Origin: Paragorgia papillata | Taxonomy: Eukaryota; Cnidaria; Anthozoa; Scleralcyonacea; Coralliidae | Assembly (NCBI GenBank): GCA_035771165.1 | Contig: JAWNZC010000421.1 | Span: forward strand, 1,217,001 to 1,281,000 | Direction of reading: 5' to 3' | Length of the DNA stretch: 64,000 bases | Shown here: piece by piece, positions 20,082 to 27,427 of the stretch | How positions within the stretch are numbered: the stretch's first letter is position 1 | Layout: every line of letters begins with the position of its first letter | Translations under genes and position numbers: made by a program | Notes under the pieces: generated by a model | Told to the model about the DNA's origin: nothing | Seen by the model: the letters and a program-made list of their open reading frames with translations, nothing else | The model's database searches: none

Positions 20082-20312
20082 ATGAATAAGAACGAGGTTT
20101 TAAATGATTTGTATGAAGCAGCTTTGATAACAGTTGCTGCTGTTGGAGTAAGTATGGTTGTTAAAAAGTTAACAGGACAATCCCTGGCAGCACCAGCAAG
20201 TATTAAAGAAACAGCTAAACTTGGGGTTGCAGTTGCAGGTGGATTATTTACAGTAAAGATGGCACAGGACAAAGGGTATATCCCGAAAAATGTGGATCCA
20301 AAGAAATTATGA
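20082..20312 (+). CDS. Small membrane protein (76 aa)
   Basis: Two hydrophobic segments (ALITVAAVGVSMVV near residues 14-27 and LGVAVAGGLFTV near 47-58) joined by a Lys/Ala loop. Start leader is the same string as that of the major capsid gene, so the two may be co-expressed late. Probably virion-associated; no family name. Confidence 0.55.
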   Translation: MNKNEVLNDLYEAALITVAAVGVSMVVKKLTGQSLAAPASIKETAKLGVAVAGGLFTVKMAQDKGYIPKNVDPKKL

Positions 20313-20377
20313 AAACTTTTAAAATGATTTAAATTTGAACTGCAAAAAAAAAAGCCAAACTTTTCTTTCCTAAATAA

Positions 20378-20779
20378 ATGGCATCAATGATAGCAGGAGG
20401 GTTGTTCAATGCGGTTGCCTTTGCAGGTGCTGGATATTTGTTCCAGTCATTTAACAAACATGGTTATGCTGACGAGGCAAAAAGACATAATCTGGCAACA
20501 GAAAGACTTCAAAAAGACAAAGAAAAGTTTTTTGAGAATGAAATTAAAAGAAAAGACAAAGTCAGAGAACTCCAAGATGAGATCCGGGGCGCAAACTACG
20601 ACATGTCAGTAACGTCAAAAGCTTTTCAACAACTCCATGAGATGATCCAAGAAGAAAAACCAGTGGAACCAAAACTTGGAGATTATTACCAACCAAGTGA
20701 TGAAATGGAAAAATATATGACCATTACTGTAACACTTCTTGGGGCTGGTGCTGGTTGGTTGTTGGCGGTTGTTGTTTAG
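20378..20779 (+). CDS. Membrane protein with central coiled coil
   Basis: 133 aa. Hydrophobic N-terminus (MIAGGLFNAVAFAGAGYLF), charged helical middle (residues 28-85) and a hydrophobic C-terminus (TVTLLGAGAGWLLAVVV). Proteins of this layout are common in Polinton-type elements; function is not established. Start motif CCTAAATAAATG. Confidence 0.6.
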   Translation: MASMIAGGLFNAVAFAGAGYLFQSFNKHGYADEAKRHNLATERLQKDKEKFFENEIKRKDKVRELQDEIRGANYDMSVTSKAFQQLHEMIQEEKPVEPKLGDYYQPSDEMEKYMTITVTLLGAGAGWLLAVVV

Positions 20780-20792
20780 GGGGTTAAAAAAT

Positions 20793-20814
20793 TTATAACA
20801 TTTTTTTGTTATAT
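20793..20814. terminator. Stem-loop between convergent genes
   Basis: TATAACA (20794-20800) and TGTTATA (20807-20813) lie between two genes that face each other, with T-runs on both strands, so the structure could end transcripts from both sides. Confidence 0.6.
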
Positions 20815-20832
20815 ATTTTCAAAAGTTTTTTT

Positions 20833-21498
20833 TTAAAGACTTGTCTTTCCTTCTTTAATCAATTTTGTAAACTCTTTACACTTTCTGATACCACCCATTT
20901 CTTCAATTTTTAAAACGTTTTCAACACTAAGAGCAGTCCCAAACATTTTGAATCCTGTTTGATATGGTCTGTAAGCATTGTCTTTTGGAGAAAAGTTAAA
21001 AATATATTTAATTTCATCAAACGTTTTTAGTTCTGCCAGAGATGGTTTCTTCATTTTTTTTAAAAGATCTTCTCTTTGACAAATTCCCAAAATAATGAAC
21101 ATAATGTATTTAACACTAAAATTTTTGTCCGAGACCAAACCCAAACCTTCGAGACGATCCTTTGTTTTTAAAAAGAATTTCATGATCTCATAACCAATAA
21201 TTTCATTCTCCTTCGAAAATAATTTCCAAAACCATTTAACATAGTTTTTAAGTTGTAGTGGTGGGTTTCGTTCTCTGTGGTTCCAACCATGCAACTTTTC
21301 CAACTCCATACCACATTTTCCACAAATTATGAATCCTTCAATCTCATGTCTTTGTCCCCTACAACAACTACTTTTGTTTTTTAGGGTTTCAAGTTCTAAA
21401 AGACTTTCATTAAAATCTTTTGGATCTTCTTTGGTTTCAATAATTGGGTTTCCAAAAAAATCAAAATATTGGAATTTGGTTTCTTTTAATCTTGGCAT
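20833..21498 (-). CDS. TFIIB/VLTF3-like zinc-ribbon transcription factor
   Basis: 221 aa. A zinc-ribbon-like motif lies at residues 45-62 (CCRGQRH, then ICGKCG), followed by a helical region (70-200). The Cys/His-x-Cys-x2-Cys-Gly layout recalls TFIIB-type or viral late transcription factor ribbons, though the spacing is shorter than in cellular TFIIB. Start leader TTTAAATAAAAGAGATG is the one shared with the primase and polymerase. A role in recognising the element's own promoters is inferred. Confidence 0.5.
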   Translation of the reverse strand: MPRLKETKFQYFDFFGNPIIETKEDPKDFNESLLELETLKNKSSCCRGQRHEIEGFIICGKCGMELEKLHGWNHRERNPPLQLKNYVKWFWKLFSKENEIIGYEIMKFFLKTKDRLEGLGLVSDKNFSVKYIMFIILGICQREDLLKKMKKPSLAELKTFDEIKYIFNFSPKDNAYRPYQTGFKMFGTALSVENVLKIEEMGGIRKCKEFTKLIKEGKTSL

Positions 21499-21507
21499 CT
21501 CTTTTAT

Positions 21508-22716
21508 TTAAATTAATCTTGATATTCCTTTAAATACCAAGAAAACAGCCCCGATTGAAGCCCCAAAAACTTCTGGCAATCTGTTGTCACTCCCCTGTAA
21601 TTGGGATGGTAAGGGTGTAAATATTCCGGGCTTATATCTGCTTACTCCGGCTTCAACAGGTTTTTTAAAATCTTTGCCAATTTTTTTGCTAACAGGTCCC
21701 AAAGATTTGCCAATATTAAGATTCCTGTTGAGTCCCAATGACATCCCAGTTGTGGCCAGGGTAAGAACATTGTTGAACCCACTAATTGGGTTAATAAGAA
21801 TTCTCATGTCAGATGGGATCAAAATCAAACCAGGACTTATAGCAAAATTTAGAACAACATTTGTGGATTTGATGGCTTGCCTCATATTCGAAATAGAAAC
21901 AGTGACGTCATCCTGAGCTATTGTGTCCTCCATTAACTTTTTAAACACTTCTTGTGTTTGTAAACTTTTAGCTCCTTCGCCAACAATGACCCATCTTGTC
22001 TTTGCTTGGGATCCTAAAACGCAATACACAAAAGATTCTAAAGATTGTTGAAATAATTTCTGACCCAAAAGTGTCAACCCATTGGAATCCTTTGGAACAA
22101 AATGTTTAAAATCATCGGGATACCTAGAACCAGCTACCACTAATTCTTCATAAGTGTTTACTCTTCCATAACTTTCTTTTGTTAAATTTACATATCTGAC
22201 TTCGTAACCAAGATCTCTCATGTCTTGTGTAAATTCTTTCGCACTTTGTGTTGAGTTGCTTATTTTTTTAACCCAAACGTCATTGGGATTGTGTTGCAAA
22301 ATTTTTATGACATCTTCTGTCAAAAATCTTCTAAGTTTGTCTGGATGTTTTAAGAACCTTCTAACCTGAAAAACATAATGATAATGGACAATACTTGTCA
22401 AAAAAGAAGACCGAAATCTTTCAAAACCATTCTTAAAATGCTTGTTAGAAATACCGCACAAGTAGCTTGCAACATAACTGGCAGCAATAGCTGTAAAATA
22501 TGGAATAGTGATGAAATCATTTATATTTGGGTTCCTTGTTTTCATTGGTTGTTGAAAAGTTAAATCGATGGGATTCAAATTTACAATAAAATTTTCTCTT
22601 TCATTTACAAAAATTGTAATCGTGTTAATGTTTACAGAAGCCTTCCTTTCTTTGGAAAATTTCTGGACTGTTCCAAAAACGTCCCACTCCTTTGGCCATT
22701 TTTTAGATTCTGTCAT
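21508..22716 (-). CDS. Large hypothetical Polinton protein (402 aa)
   Basis: Tail-to-head with the zinc-ribbon gene (9-bp gap) and divergent from the integrase. Starts on AAAATAAACAATG. Mixed alpha/beta content with hydrophobic segments (IPYFTAIAASYVASYLC; a C-terminal FGASIGAVFLVFKGISRLI). No protease triad, ATP-binding loop or other known motif was found. It probably belongs to the virion; function unknown. Confidence 0.6.
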   Translation of the reverse strand: MTESKKWPKEWDVFGTVQKFSKERKASVNINTITIFVNERENFIVNLNPIDLTFQQPMKTRNPNINDFITIPYFTAIAASYVASYLCGISNKHFKNGFERFRSSFLTSIVHYHYVFQVRRFLKHPDKLRRFLTEDVIKILQHNPNDVWVKKISNSTQSAKEFTQDMRDLGYEVRYVNLTKESYGRVNTYEELVVAGSRYPDDFKHFVPKDSNGLTLLGQKLFQQSLESFVYCVLGSQAKTRWVIVGEGAKSLQTQEVFKKLMEDTIAQDDVTVSISNMRQAIKSTNVVLNFAISPGLILIPSDMRILINPISGFNNVLTLATTGMSLGLNRNLNIGKSLGPVSKKIGKDFKKPVEAGVSRYKPGIFTPLPSQLQGSDNRLPEVFGASIGAVFLVFKGISRLI

Positions 22717-22787
22717 TGTTTATTTTGGGACTTTTGGTAAAAAATATTGGCAAATGTTGGCAAATCTTTTAAAACTTTTGGAAATAA

Positions 22788-23759
22788 ATGGAAGACAAAC
22801 TTTTACTTATTGACCTTGAGCTTCGAGACATTTACTACAATCCTGTAACCGGTTACCAATCTATGGAGAAACTTTACCAAGCTGCTGTTAAAGAAAATTC
22901 TTCAATAACCCGAAAACAAGTTAAGGAGTGGTTACACAGCCAAAGGGTTTTTACATTGCACAAACCCATCAAAAAACCAAAAAAATACCAGAAAACATTT
23001 GTCAAAAATCTTGCTGATCAAATGCAAATGGACTTGGTGGATATGGCAAAATTTGGTTCTGAAAATAATGACCAAAAATGGATCCTAACAGGTATTGAAA
23101 TTTTGTCAAGATTTGGTTTCGCAGTTCCTGTCCATAGAAAAAGTACTGTTGCTATGGTGCCAGGTGTTTCCAAAATGTTGGAAGAATTTAAAAAAAGATT
23201 TGGCAAATATCCAGAAACAGTCCAGTTTGACGAGGGAAAGGAGTTCTATAATGTTGGAGTAAAAACTCTTTTGAAATCTTTAAACATAGAATATTTTTCA
23301 TCCAGATCCCACAGAAAGGCTGCACTTGTGGAAAGATTTAACAGAACTTTGAAAACCAGAATGTGGAAATTTTTTACTTTTAAAGGGAACAAGGAGTGGT
23401 TAAATAATCTTGACAAATTTGTGGGAAGTTACAACAACACCATCCACAGCACCATTAAAATGAAACCAAAGGATGTCAATGATGACAACCAATCCAAAGT
23501 CTTTTTTATACTGTATGGGATCCCGCCCCTTGAATCTCAAGTAAACCCAAAATTTAAAATTGGGGACAATGTCAGGATTCAAAAATACAGAAAAAACTTT
23601 ACAAAAGGATATGATCCAAATTTTACAAATGAAATTTTTACTGTGTCAGCGGTTTTCAGAGGAGTTCCAGTTATGTACAGAATTCGGGATAAGGAGGAGG
23701 ACATTATGGGAAAATTCTATGGTGAGGAGTTGGTAAAAGTTGTTGGGGAACAGAATTAA
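22788..23759 (+). CDS. INT: Retroviral-type (rve) integrase
   Basis: 323 aa. DDE catalytic core: Asp82 (MQMDLVDM), Asp148 (VQFDEGKEFY) and Glu182 (ALVERFNRTLKT). A helical N-terminal region (1-60) precedes it, and a small beta-barrel/chromo-like C-terminal domain (residues 255-320, GDNVRIQKYRKNF, then IFTVSAVFRG) follows. It inserts the linear element DNA and makes the 6-bp target duplication. Start motif GAAATAAATG. All three catalytic residues are present, so it may be active. Confidence 0.9.
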   Translation: MEDKLLLIDLELRDIYYNPVTGYQSMEKLYQAAVKENSSITRKQVKEWLHSQRVFTLHKPIKKPKKYQKTFVKNLADQMQMDLVDMAKFGSENNDQKWILTGIEILSRFGFAVPVHRKSTVAMVPGVSKMLEEFKKRFGKYPETVQFDEGKEFYNVGVKTLLKSLNIEYFSSRSHRKAALVERFNRTLKTRMWKFFTFKGNKEWLNNLDKFVGSYNNTIHSTIKMKPKDVNDDNQSKVFFILYGIPPLESQVNPKFKIGDNVRIQKYRKNFTKGYDPNFTNEIFTVSAVFRGVPVMYRIRDKEEDIMGKFYGEELVKVVGEQN

Positions 23760-23779
23760 AAAAAATGCCAAGATAAACA

Positions 23780-25141
23780 ATGGATGACATTGGAATGGAT
23801 AATTTTGGAATGCCTGACATACCAGGTGATGAGACAGGAACAGCAGAAACAAATTTTGGTGGAACCTTTGAAGAATCTTTTAACCGTTCCTATTTTAAAG
23901 AGCTCGACGATCTTTTTGAAGAGTTTGAAAATGTTTATGGGGTTGATGATGACCCTAGACTTGTTAACCGAGATGAAAGAGAAAAAATTCTTGAAAGACT
24001 TACTAAAAGACCTGTACAATTTAAAGAAGAGTCTGAAAAATTATTCCGGAAACGAATGAAAGACTTCATAGCAAATGAGTCAAGAAGACAAAGTTTGGAT
24101 GTTACAAAGCAAAAGAAGGAATTCTTTTATAAAAATTTGAGACAATCAATAGTTGGGAATGATGGCAAAGCAAGCAAAAAACTGTTGAAGGATAGTGCGT
24201 TTTCCTTTGATCCAAAAACATTTGAGGTTGATGGGTTAAAGTTTGAAAAAGTACTAGTTCTTGTTAGAGATGAAAGTACTGATAAGTTTGACTTTTCAAA
24301 AGGAAAAGGGGAAAAAGTTGAAAACAAAATTATAAAATTTAAGGGTCTGTTAAAGGAAGCAAAGGCCGAACATTCCAAAACTGGAGTTGGAAAAATAGAG
24401 GAAGATCTTAACATTCCCCCACAAGCAGCCGAAGCAGTCCAAGAAGATGTTGCCAGAGATTTAGGTGACCAAGCGACAATATTAATGGATGCCTTGTTTG
24501 CAAATGCAAAGGAAAATGAATTTGACAGCAATCTTAGTAATCTTTTTGGCACAGTAAAAGACAAAACTGCTCAAATTAGCCAGCAATCTGGGCGGGACAG
24601 GTGGGAATTCATAGAAGGTAACAAAGTTGCTGCCGAAGTCAACCAAGAACTTTACGAAGACAAAGGTGATGCTGAACAAAATCCCACTATAAAGCAACTT
24701 TACAAAGGTATGGCAAATGTGTGCAAGGTAAAAGCTGAAGAAATGAGACTGTTAAACAATGAAAAACCAAAGGAAAAAGCAACAGAACAAATGATGGAAG
24801 ATCATGTTATAACCAGATTTGAAAAATTTAAAGAATGGGCCAAACAAAACATGGGAGTCTCTGCTGCCATTGCCATTTCCATTGCTGGAATCATAACAAC
24901 TGTGGCACTAGCTGGAAAAGCTGCTGTTGTAACAACTGCAAAGGCAACAGGGGCACTTGGTAAAGCATTGGCAAAACTAGCAAAATCAGCAGCACCACTA
25001 TTAGTACCAATTCTTAGCATATTGGCAACTGCATTGTCTTGGGGAGCAAAGGGGTTAGCATGGTTGGCAAAGAATTTGTGGGTCCTTGCAATAGGTTTGA
25101 CATATTTTGTTTACACAGAATACAAAAATTATAAAAAATAA
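23780..25141 (+). CDS. Large hypothetical protein with hydrophobic C-terminus (453 aa)
   Basis: Acidic N-terminus (DDIGMDNFGMPDIPGDE), a long charged helical middle, and a C-terminal Ala/Leu-rich hydrophobic region (residues about 355-450) with several possible membrane helices and Lys-bearing amphipathic stretches. Starts on AAGATAAACAATG, 20 bases after the integrase stop. It could be a virion core or membrane-active entry protein; no family was recognised and the suggestion is inference. Confidence 0.6.
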   Translation: MDDIGMDNFGMPDIPGDETGTAETNFGGTFEESFNRSYFKELDDLFEEFENVYGVDDDPRLVNRDEREKILERLTKRPVQFKEESEKLFRKRMKDFIANESRRQSLDVTKQKKEFFYKNLRQSIVGNDGKASKKLLKDSAFSFDPKTFEVDGLKFEKVLVLVRDESTDKFDFSKGKGEKVENKIIKFKGLLKEAKAEHSKTGVGKIEEDLNIPPQAAEAVQEDVARDLGDQATILMDALFANAKENEFDSNLSNLFGTVKDKTAQISQQSGRDRWEFIEGNKVAAEVNQELYEDKGDAEQNPTIKQLYKGMANVCKVKAEEMRLLNNEKPKEKATEQMMEDHVITRFEKFKEWAKQNMGVSAAIAISIAGIITTVALAGKAAVVTTAKATGALGKALAKLAKSAAPLLVPILSILATALSWGAKGLAWLAKNLWVLAIGLTYFVYTEYKNYKK

Positions 25142-25151
25142 ACATATATAA

Positions 25152-25652
25152 ATGAATTCAGAATATGCAAAAATGGAAGAACCAGAAGAACCGCAAGATT
25201 TAAATCTTAGGGAAAACTTGATCCGCCTATCCTTTGCAAAGGAGATCAAATATTCGGAAGCATATCTTAAAAAAGCTTCAATGACGCAACTCGAAAAAAT
25301 TAAGCTAAATTATGAAAGGGTCCAACTCGAAAAAACTACTTCTCTGTTAACTGAAACTCTTGTTACCAAATTTTCTGAGCTGATGGAACAGTTGGAATTG
25401 GTGCAAGATGATGAAAAATTAGATGCAGAATTATCGTCAAACAAACTCTTCTGTGATGACGTCAGGTCATTGGTTTTGAAAGTATCTCCATACATTCCAA
25501 TGATTGGTTTGCTAACAGGTGGCATCATCATTGCCAAACATGTGTGGAATAAGGGAGGAACTTTAAATAAAAAAGATGTTACAGTACAAAATGACAAAAA
25601 TATTGATGAAAATAACAGTGGTGGCAGTTCTGTTGATCCCGATAACAGTTGA
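25152..25652 (+). CDS. Hypothetical protein with one membrane segment (166 aa)
   Basis: Acidic start, coiled-coil-like middle (residues 30-90) and one hydrophobic segment (YIPMIGLLTGGIIIAKHVW near 116-134), then a polar Asn/Asp/Ser tail. Starts on CATATATAAATG 10 bases after the preceding gene. Confidence 0.55.
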   Translation: MNSEYAKMEEPEEPQDLNLRENLIRLSFAKEIKYSEAYLKKASMTQLEKIKLNYERVQLEKTTSLLTETLVTKFSELMEQLELVQDDEKLDAELSSNKLFCDDVRSLVLKVSPYIPMIGLLTGGIIIAKHVWNKGGTLNKKDVTVQNDKNIDENNSGGSSVDPDNS

Positions 25653-25678
25653 GATGATATTGCTTAAATTTTTACTTC

Positions 25679-25703
25679 TTTCATAACTTGTTTTGTTATG
25701 AAA
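25679..25703. terminator. Stem-loop TTTCATAAC..GTTATGAAA
   Basis: Nine-base-pair stem with a 7-nt loop and trailing A-run, a variant of the recurrent TATAACA stem-loop, between two genes. Confidence 0.5.
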
Positions 25704-25715
25704 AAATAAAACAAA

Positions 25716-26006
25716 ATGGGAAATTCAAAGTCAAAACCAAAAGAAAAATATAACAAAAATCATATTACAAAGAAGGGGTTCCAATTTGGTCTAAGTTTTG
25801 GTAGGGAAGATTTGGTTATGGAAGGAAATGTCCAAATAGGTTGGACAAACAAGACAGTAAAAAATTATACAAAAGTTCCAAATTGCAAAAAATCGTTATC
25901 TGTGGAATCTTTTAAAAATGAAATAAATGATGATGTTAACAAGAATCTCAAATTGGTACCGACAAATTCGGAAGAAAAGGACAGACAGGAGGAACCTAAT
26001 TCTTAG
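25716..26006 (+). CDS. Small protein with candidate N-myristoylation signal (96 aa)
   Basis: Begins MGNSKSKPKEKY: Gly2, a small residue at position 6 region and a following basic cluster fit the N-myristoyltransferase consensus, so it may be membrane-anchored. The rest is polar with a GFQFGLSFGRED beta-like block. Start leader AAAAATAAAACAAAATG. Function unknown. Confidence 0.55.
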   Translation: MGNSKSKPKEKYNKNHITKKGFQFGLSFGREDLVMEGNVQIGWTNKTVKNYTKVPNCKKSLSVESFKNEINDDVNKNLKLVPTNSEEKDRQEEPNS

Positions 26007-26119
26007 AAAAAAATGGGTTCAAAAAGAAAAAGAGCAATGGGTGCACAATAATGTTAGAAATGAAGATTATTATTGAAATCGAATTTAAAGAAAAAAATAA
26101 AAAGGTATAATAAAAGAAC
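26007..26119. promoter_or_regulatory. Intergenic leader with AAAGGTATAATAAAAGAACATG
   Basis: About 110 bp of A-rich sequence. The phrase TATAATAAAAGAACATG at the end resembles the ATAAAAGAGATG leader of the replication genes. Confidence 0.4.
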
Positions 26120-26587
26120 ATGAATCCAACTATTGAAATAAAAATCAGGTTTGAAGAAGAAGAACCACAAACAGAAGAAGAACTAGAAGAAGACATAAAA
26201 TTCTTACAAAAGAAGCTACACAGAAAGCTGGAAATCCGGGACCGACTGACTGAAATTCGTAATTCAAAGGTTAGCACAGGAAAAACTGAGCTACTTAGTC
26301 TAGCTTTTAAGAAGGGAATAGAAGCGCCATGCAACTTCCTAACCAAAAAAACGTTATGCAAAAAGCTTGACATTCCATACATCCCCGTTAAAGCCAACAA
26401 AAACTTTAATCCCGTTAAAATTCTGTTTACTTCTATCAACAATGATGATGAAAAAATTGAGTTTCCAAGCCAACACCAAGCTGCTTTGGCTATAAACAAA
26501 AAACGTGCTTCTGACATTGTTTACATTGTTGAAAATAAAAAAGTTATTTGGTATAACAAAAAACAATGGACCGTAAGTCGTAAGTAA
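26120..26587 (+). CDS. NUMOD1-like DNA-binding protein A (155 aa)
   Basis: Acidic/helical N-terminal half and a C-terminal block VKILFTSINNDDEKIEFPS, then AALAINK and WYNKKQWTVSR. This block matches the next protein (VKITFTSAAGETIEFPS, AALNLHR, FNGKLWSISR) and resembles the NUMOD1-type modular DNA-binding repeat of homing endonucleases (sequence-of-interest pattern F-S...AA..L...W). No nuclease domain is attached. The two genes are probably a tandem duplication. Confidence 0.5.
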   Translation: MNPTIEIKIRFEEEEPQTEEELEEDIKFLQKKLHRKLEIRDRLTEIRNSKVSTGKTELLSLAFKKGIEAPCNFLTKKTLCKKLDIPYIPVKANKNFNPVKILFTSINNDDEKIEFPSQHQAALAINKKRASDIVYIVENKKVIWYNKKQWTVSRK

Positions 26588-26611
26588 AAATTAAATACCA
26601 AACACAAACCA

Positions 26612-26642
26612 GAATTTCTTATTTTAAAAATAAGATATTCTA
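26612..26642. terminator. Stem-loop between the two NUMOD1-like genes
   Basis: TTCTTATTTT and its near-complement AAAATAAGA form a stem around 26617-26638. Confidence 0.3.
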
Positions 26643-26663
26643 AAAGAAACCCCCCAATAAACA

Positions 26664-27095
26664 ATGCAACACACAACGGAATACGAACCAACTCCTCAAA
26701 AACTTTTCCAAATACGAATGCAACTCAGAGAAAGCGCAACAAAAAGACTTCAAACAATACGAGAAGAAGATTTTCCACCAACATCTCTTAAAGAACTTAG
26801 AATATTAGGAGGAAGAGTTGGTGTCAAAGGTTCCCACAGTCTTAACTTGAAAACTATTTGCGAACAACTAAAAATTCCATTAGTCAAAAACGAAGTTTAT
26901 GACAAGTACCACAGAAATGCAATTAAAACACCAGTCAAAATAACATTTACTTCTGCTGCTGGCGAAACAATAGAGTTCCCAAGCATTTACAATGCAGCCC
27001 TAAATTTACATAGAAACCCAAGTTTCATTCCTTATTGTATTAAGAAAAACAAGGAAGTAATGTTTAATGGAAAATTGTGGTCAATAAGTCGTTAA
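26664..27095 (+). CDS. NUMOD1-like DNA-binding protein B (143 aa)
   Basis: Paralogue of the preceding gene over its C-terminal half (residues 88-143). The N-terminal part is Arg/Gln-rich and helical. Starts on CCCCAATAAACAATG. Likely DNA-binding; target unknown. Confidence 0.5.
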   Translation: MQHTTEYEPTPQKLFQIRMQLRESATKRLQTIREEDFPPTSLKELRILGGRVGVKGSHSLNLKTICEQLKIPLVKNEVYDKYHRNAIKTPVKITFTSAAGETIEFPSIYNAALNLHRNPSFIPYCIKKNKEVMFNGKLWSISR

Positions 27096-27184
27096 AATTT
27101 TCAAAAATCCACATATATAAACAGGACTCTATACTGTTTTCTGAGGCTTATTTCGCGAATTTTCGGTCATTAGTGTACCTTGTC

Positions 27185-27232
27185 ATCCTTTTTTCAAAAT
27201 TACTATCCTTTGTTGGGTAGTAATTTTTTTAT
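27185..27232. terminator. Stem-loop AAATTACTA..TAGTAATTT
   Basis: A 9-bp stem followed by seven T (about 27198-27230) lies between protein B and the small leftward gene; it could end transcripts from either direction. Confidence 0.45.
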
Positions 27233-27240
27233 GAAGTTTT

Positions 27241-27387
27241 TTACAAAATTATTATCCAAATAACAAAAATAACATTTAAAATAATGACTCCAATTGTAAA
27301 AACACCCCACAACGAAACTTTGTTCACCAATTCAACAATCCTTTCGTCAACATAATTTGCAGCAGCTTCAATATCAACATTGTTCAT
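27241..27387 (-). CDS. Small single-pass membrane protein (48 aa)
   Basis: A short frame on the minus strand, found by reading the gap before the polymerase. It begins MNNVDIEAAANYVDERIVEL and ends in one strongly hydrophobic segment (residues 27-48) with a TAA at 27241-27243. The leader ATAAATAAAAAATG resembles the other gene starts. It is divergent from the polymerase with only 40 bp between the start codons. Confidence 0.55.
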   Translation of the reverse strand: MNNVDIEAAANYVDERIVELVNKVSLWGVFTIGVIILNVIFVIWIIIL

Positions 27388-27427
27388 TTTTTATTTATAA
27401 AAAAATTCATACCATATAAATAAAGAG
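27388..27427. promoter_or_regulatory. Divergent promoter between the 48-aa gene and polymerase
   Basis: Forty base pairs hold a leader for each side: ATAAATAAAAAATG on the minus strand and ATATAAATAAAGAGATG on the plus strand. Confidence 0.55.

Noticed and set aside
25996..26566. Minus-strand frames over the NUMOD1-like gene A
   Set aside because: Antisense shadows; the plus-strand gene has a leader motif and a paralogue.
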